A stretch of DNA of 64,000 nt from Devosia lacusdianchii (GTDB lineage: Bacteria; Pseudomonadota; Alphaproteobacteria; Rhizobiales; Devosiaceae). The stretch's first letter is position 1. Each line of letters starts with the position of its first letter. Of this stretch, positions 60,317 to 64,000 are shown in pieces. The notes under the pieces were generated by a model, which saw nothing but the letters and a program-made list of their open reading frames with translations, did no database searches and was not told the DNA's origin. The position numbers were made by a program, and so were the translations under genes. The DNA lies in assembly GCF_022429625.1 (NCBI RefSeq), contig NZ_CP092483.1, positions 1,426,001-1,490,000 of the forward strand. The letters are read 5' to 3'.

Positions 60317-63300
60317 TCACAGAATGAAGTCAGTATTGGTCAGCGGGATGAGGCCGGTGAGCTCGACCTGGAAATCATCCACCCGGTCGCCGTTGATATC
60401 GCCAGCCACAATGGTCTTGTCGCTGGCCGTCCCTATCGGGTCCTCCTGGAACCAGCGCAACTGCCCGCGAACGCCGGTATAGGCAGCGCCCGCGGTAGCG
60501 AGAAAGGCGAATGCGTTGTCCCCGGCGACGCTGGTATTGGCGTCGATGGCCGCGAAATTGAGCACGTCCTGGCCATGGACAAAGTCCACCACGACGTCGC
60601 GCGTGAGCAGCGTCCGACCCATCTCGGATGTGGCGTTGAACAGGAAGATGTCGTTATCGGCGCCGCCGGTCAGCACATCGCGCCCCGCGCCGCCGGTGAT
60701 CCGGTCCATCCCCGCACCTCCCACAAGCGTATCGGCGCCGCCCATGCCAAGAAGGATGTCATCACCCAAGCCGCCATCCAGCACATTGGCACCGGAGGAA
60801 CCGGTGATGACATCGGCGGCCGAACTACCGGTAATGTTCTCGATGGTGGCAAGAACGTCCGAGCCGGTTTGCGCGCTCGAAGCGGTACCGGTCGTCAGGT
60901 TCACCGTGGCGGCAGCGCTGGTTCCCGAGAGGTCGTAGGTATCGGTGCCGGCGCTGCCGGTATAGCGATCGTTGCCATCGTTCAGCGTGGCCATGAACAC
61001 GTCGTTGCCACCGTCCCCCTGGGCCGTATCGGTGCCTTCGTCGCCATAAATGGTATCGTTGCCAGCACCGGCGACGATCGTGTCGTTACCTGAGAGGGCC
61101 CGATAGGTGTCGGCCGTGGTCCGGCCTGCCAGGCTATCGTTGCCAGTGGTGCCCATCACCGAGTTCGACGGCAGAAGGTCCATCGCGGCAGTGCCTTGCG
61201 CCAACTTGGCACCTGCCGTTGCCGTGTAGGAGAAGGTCACGGCGGTCGAGTTGTTGGGCGGTGGTGTGTAGGTCCACAGACCATCTCCTGCGGCGGTCAG
61301 CGTGCCGATCGAGGCGGTGAGCGTGTTGATGGTGACGCTGCCGGTAAGCCGCCCTGCCACCAGCTCTGCGGTGGTAATGGTACGCGAGCTATTGGCCGGC
61401 AACGCCGCCAAAGTCGTCGCTGCCAGCACGTCAACGATCTGCGTCGTAGCGTTCGAAACGATGCTTTCCAGTGTCCCGCCCAGATCCCGATATCCGACGA
61501 TCACGCGCACCGTCTGGTCGGCATCGGCCTGGACCAGGCTGTACGTCGCGGCAGTTGCCCCGGCGATGTTGGTGAAGGTGGTGCCGCTGCCGCGCTGCCA
61601 TTGATAGGTGAAGGGCCCAAGCCCATCGGCATCGACGATTGCGGTGTTGTTGACCGAAAGCCGCACATTCTCGACAGCGGCCCCGACTATCGCCGGAGCG
61701 CCGGTGGGCAGGTCGTTGCGATTGGCGACCGTGAGAGTCAGTGTCTTGGCGAAGCTGAGCATGCCATCCGTCGCCGTAAGCGTCATGGCGATGCTGGGCG
61801 TTGCCTCGAAGTTCACCGATTGCCCCGCCTTGAGGTATAGGGCCCCGGTAGCGCTATCGATCTCGAACCGCTGGTCGGAGACAGTGACCACGTTGTTGCC
61901 CAGTAGCGGGTCGGTATCGGGATCGAGCACCACGAGATCGGCGATCTTCGTGCGAACGGCCGTGTTCTCCGGCAAGACGATCTGGTTGCTGACCACGATA
62001 TCGCTCGCGGCGCGGTTGAGTGGCACTTGGCGGACACCCACCGTGTGGCTGCCGATCGCCCCCAGGTCGAGGGTCAGGATATCTCCGACTTGGCTGACCA
62101 CGCTGGCGCCGGTAACCTGATAGACCATTCCCGCGGACGCCTGTTTGACGTCGATGACCACCCGGCCTTCGCCGGCGATGGTGAAATCGAGGTCGGTGCC
62201 CGTGCCGGTCAGCGACAGCAATTGTGCCCGCGAACCGATCGAAGTGATGTGGGTAACATCCGCCGCGCTCGCCGCCAGCTGTACGGTGAACGTGCCGCCA
62301 TCGGCATCGAGCAAGACGCTGTCCGCGTCATAGGCATACCAGTTGGTCACCGAGCCGATGACCTTGCCGCCCAGGTCGTCGAGGTTGAGGGCAAAGGTTC
62401 CCAGCGTCCCCGCCTGCGGCAAGGCATGCATGGTGATGACGTCCCCTGCGACCGAAAAACCAAAGTCAGCGCGTTCGAAGGCTTTGATACGCACGGCCAG
62501 GTCAGCCAGCGTCACAAATTCAGCGCCGGCCGCATAGGCGCTGGCGATGAAGCTTGTGAACATCTCCCGGGTGTATGGCGACGTCTGCCCTGCGTCGAGC
62601 GGCCATTCAGTGACGCCATAGTCGTGCCACGGCCAGACCACGATAGGCATGTCGGAATTGGCATTGAGCTGCGTCCACTCGGCCGCCCATTTTGCCTGCG
62701 CCTGCTCGACGGTCAGTCCCAGCCAGCCCATCAGGGTGAAGTCGAACGACATGTTTGGCGCGATGTAGGGCTGGCCGTCCGCGCCTGGCGCCAGGTAACC
62801 GATGGCCCCGGGATAGCCGGCGCCGAGCATGGACGCGCCGCCGCTGAGATAGTCGTAATACTGGATGATCTGCTGGGCCGGGTAGAGCCCCTCGGGCATG
62901 CCGGGCACGGCTGCGCCACCAACCGAGACGCCCAGATTGGCCTCGAGCACGGCCCGGGCGGATTGGAACTGGAAGGTGTAGGTGGCTTCCAGGAAGGCCT
63001 TGGACGTAGCGTCCAGTGTCTCCGGCGAGGGCGACGAAAGCACCTGGGCGAGTTTGGCGTTGACCTGCGCCAGCGTCATCGACGCAAGCGCCTGCCCAAC
63101 AACACCCGGACCGGAGGGTGATGCCTGATACTGGGCGATCCGCTGAGTGAGCAACTCCTGAGTCATCACATTGGGCAGCAGCAGGTTAGTGTCTTCCGGA
63201 TGGCTGTAGGAGTGCGAGCCGATCTCGTTACCCATTGCCAACATGGCTTGATAATATGGGCCGGAGATCAGCCAGTTGGTCTCCTGGTCAGGAGGATTGA

Positions 63301-64000
63301 ACCCCACATTGACGTAGTAGGAGCCGACGAAATTGTAGTCGGTCTTCCACTGCTGCAGGATCGGCAGCATGGCATCGTAGATGCCGCCGTCGACGTCGAA
63401 CGTCTCCTGCGACTGGTCCATATCGTTGCGCGAGGCAAACAGGGACGCATTGCGCGTCATGTGCAGCGATACGGTGGGGCCGGCGGTTTCTTCGTTGACC
63501 CAATCGATGGCCTGGCCAAGCAGATTTACGTCGCCAAGGAAGGCGTCGGTGGCGAAGTGAACATTTCGTCCGCCGGTGACAGTCCCCAGCACGGCGCTGT
63601 GAGTTACGCCGTTGACCACCTGTTCGGCGATCACGCTCACCGAACCGGCATTGGGGTTGGCGGCGGCGAAATACGATGTCGCGGCCCCCGTATAGGTGTG
63701 CATGGCCCCGCCATTGCCATACCCCGCGGTGATCGCGTGGCCGGCATCGATGGCTTCGAGCGTCACGGTGCCGGATTCGCCACCGGTGCGCTGCAGGCCG
63801 AAAAGCACCTGCATGCGCTCATAGGCGTTGTTGGGCAGGCTGGCATTGGCGGCGTCGTTGGTCATGAAGTCGCCAGCCGCAATGAGCGACACGTCGTACT
63901 GATAGACCAGCGTCGTCAGCGCGTCCTGGATCGCCGCGTAGTTAGCCGGCACATTGCGGAACGACGGAAAGACGATTGCGTCGTAATTGACCATCTTGGC
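60317..64000 (-). CDS. RTX protein with polysaccharide-deacetylase-like domain (5' end outside window)
   Basis: At least 1227 residues; the frame is open to the window's right end, so the true start lies beyond. The N-terminal third has an alpha/beta part (YDAIVFPSFRNVPANYAA), then DMDQSQETFD and GSHSYSHPEDTN, which resemble NodB-type metal motifs (H-S-x-x-H) and recall Agd3-type exopolysaccharide deacetylases. VVWPWHDYGVTEWP lies in the same domain. A cadherin-like repeat (about 62000-61700), an Ig-like segment (61720-61440), RTX repeats (about 61150-60650; GNDTIVAGAGNDTIYG) and a C-terminal signal follow. It should be secreted by a type I system and act on extracellular polysaccharide; this is inference. 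Confidence 0.75.
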   Translation of the reverse strand, partial: AKMVNYDAIVFPSFRNVPANYAAIQDALTTLVYQYDVSLIAAGDFMTNDAANASLPNNAYERMQVLFGLQRTGGESGTVTLEAIDAGHAITAGYGNGGAMHTYTGAATSYFAAANPNAGSVSVIAEQVVNGVTHSAVLGTVTGGRNVHFATDAFLGDVNLLGQAIDWVNEETAGPTVSLHMTRNASLFASRNDMDQSQETFDVDGGIYDAMLPILQQWKTDYNFVGSYYVNVGFNPPDQETNWLISGPYYQAMLAMGNEIGSHSYSHPEDTNLLLPNVMTQELLTQRIAQYQASPSGPGVVGQALASMTLAQVNAKLAQVLSSPSPETLDATSKAFLEATYTFQFQSARAVLEANLGVSVGGAAVPGMPEGLYPAQQIIQYYDYLSGGASMLGAGYPGAIGYLAPGADGQPYIAPNMSFDFTLMGWLGLTVEQAQAKWAAEWTQLNANSDMPIVVWPWHDYGVTEWPLDAGQTSPYTREMFTSFIASAYAAGAEFVTLADLAVRIKAFERADFGFSVAGDVITMHALPQAGTLGTFALNLDDLGGKVIGSVTNWYAYDADSVLLDADGGTFTVQLAASAADVTHITSIGSRAQLLSLTGTGTDLDFTIAGEGRVVIDVKQASAGMVYQVTGASVVSQVGDILTLDLGAIGSHTVGVRQVPLNRAASDIVVSNQIVLPENTAVRTKIADLVVLDPDTDPLLGNNVVTVSDQRFEIDSATGALYLKAGQSVNFEATPSIAMTLTATDGMLSFAKTLTLTVANRNDLPTGAPAIVGAAVENVRLSVNNTAIVDADGLGPFTYQWQRGSGTTFTNIAGATAATYSLVQADADQTVRVIVGYRDLGGTLESIVSNATTQIVDVLAATTLAALPANSSRTITTAELVAGRLTGSVTINTLTASIGTLTAAGDGLWTYTPPPNNSTAVTFSYTATAGAKLAQGTAAMDLLPSNSVMGTTGNDSLAGRTTADTYRALSGNDTIVAGAGNDTIYGDEGTDTAQGDGGNDVFMATLNDGNDRYTGSAGTDTYDLSGTSAAATVNLTTGTASSAQTGSDVLATIENITGSSAADVITGSSGANVLDGGLGDDILLGMGGADTLVGGAGMDRITGGAGRDVLTGGADNDIFLFNATSEMGRTLLTRDVVVDFVHGQDVLNFAAIDANTSVAGDNAFAFLATAGAAYTGVRGQLRWFQEDPIGTASDKTIVAGDINGDRVDDFQVELTGLIPLTNTDFIL

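Overview
The window reads as the chromosome of a GC-rich alphaproteobacterium of the order Hyphomicrobiales. Devosia or a close relative (Devosiaceae) is my best guess, from gene order and protein style only. Supporting points are the acpP-fabF-mltG-yicC-gmk run, the lptF-lptG-lptD-surA-pdxA-rsmA operon, the start-stop overlaps (ATGA, GTGA), and many short palindromic repeats between genes. I see no phage, integrase, insertion sequence or CRISPR array.

Layout. 1-4545: fatty-acid synthesis (acpP, fabF), cell-wall and RNA/nucleotide genes (mltG, yicC, gmk). 4652-5974: repeat hairpins and an MFS exporter. 5971-13306, minus strand: LPS-transport and outer-membrane operon ending in pdxA and rsmA. 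13520-16244, plus: leucyl aminopeptidase, DNA polymerase III chi, YitT-like membrane protein. 16245-20481, minus: orphan iron-type binding protein, HExxH DUF4344 protein, DUF985 cupin, ABC-F ATPase. 20665-23950, plus: small secreted protein, ndk, tautomerase, DEAD-box helicase. 24175-26717, minus: flotillin/YqiJ pair. 26823-29649: MarR regulator divergent from a DHA2 exporter, then a SugE/Gdx exporter preceded by what looks like a guanidine-II riboswitch. 29908-36490: membrane protein, molybdopterin oxidoreductase, TSUP permease, small stress-type enzymes, several repeat elements. 36696-36788: tRNA-Ser(GCU).

36949-58209 is the most striking part: a Lap-type biofilm adhesion system. A membrane protein with a GGDEF-like fold lacking the GGDEF residues and a small secreted Cys protein precede an apparent TolC/LapE - LapB ABC transporter - LapC adaptor - ribbon-helix-helix protein operon. 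A LapG-type periplasmic protease points toward it. Divergent from lapG lies a 4509-residue RTX adhesin with an N-terminal Ala-Ala-Ala-Gly LapG-type cleavage motif, tandem Ig-like repeats, a VWA domain, RTX nonapeptides and a type I secretion C-terminus. No intact LapD receptor is in the window. The expected logic is export of the adhesin through LapEBC, retention at the outer membrane by its N-terminus, and release when LapG cuts it.

58336-64000, minus: glmS, and upstream of it a second large RTX protein (truncated by the window end) with a polysaccharide-deacetylase-like N-terminal region. With the adhesin this suggests, but does not prove, a biofilm-matrix neighbourhood.
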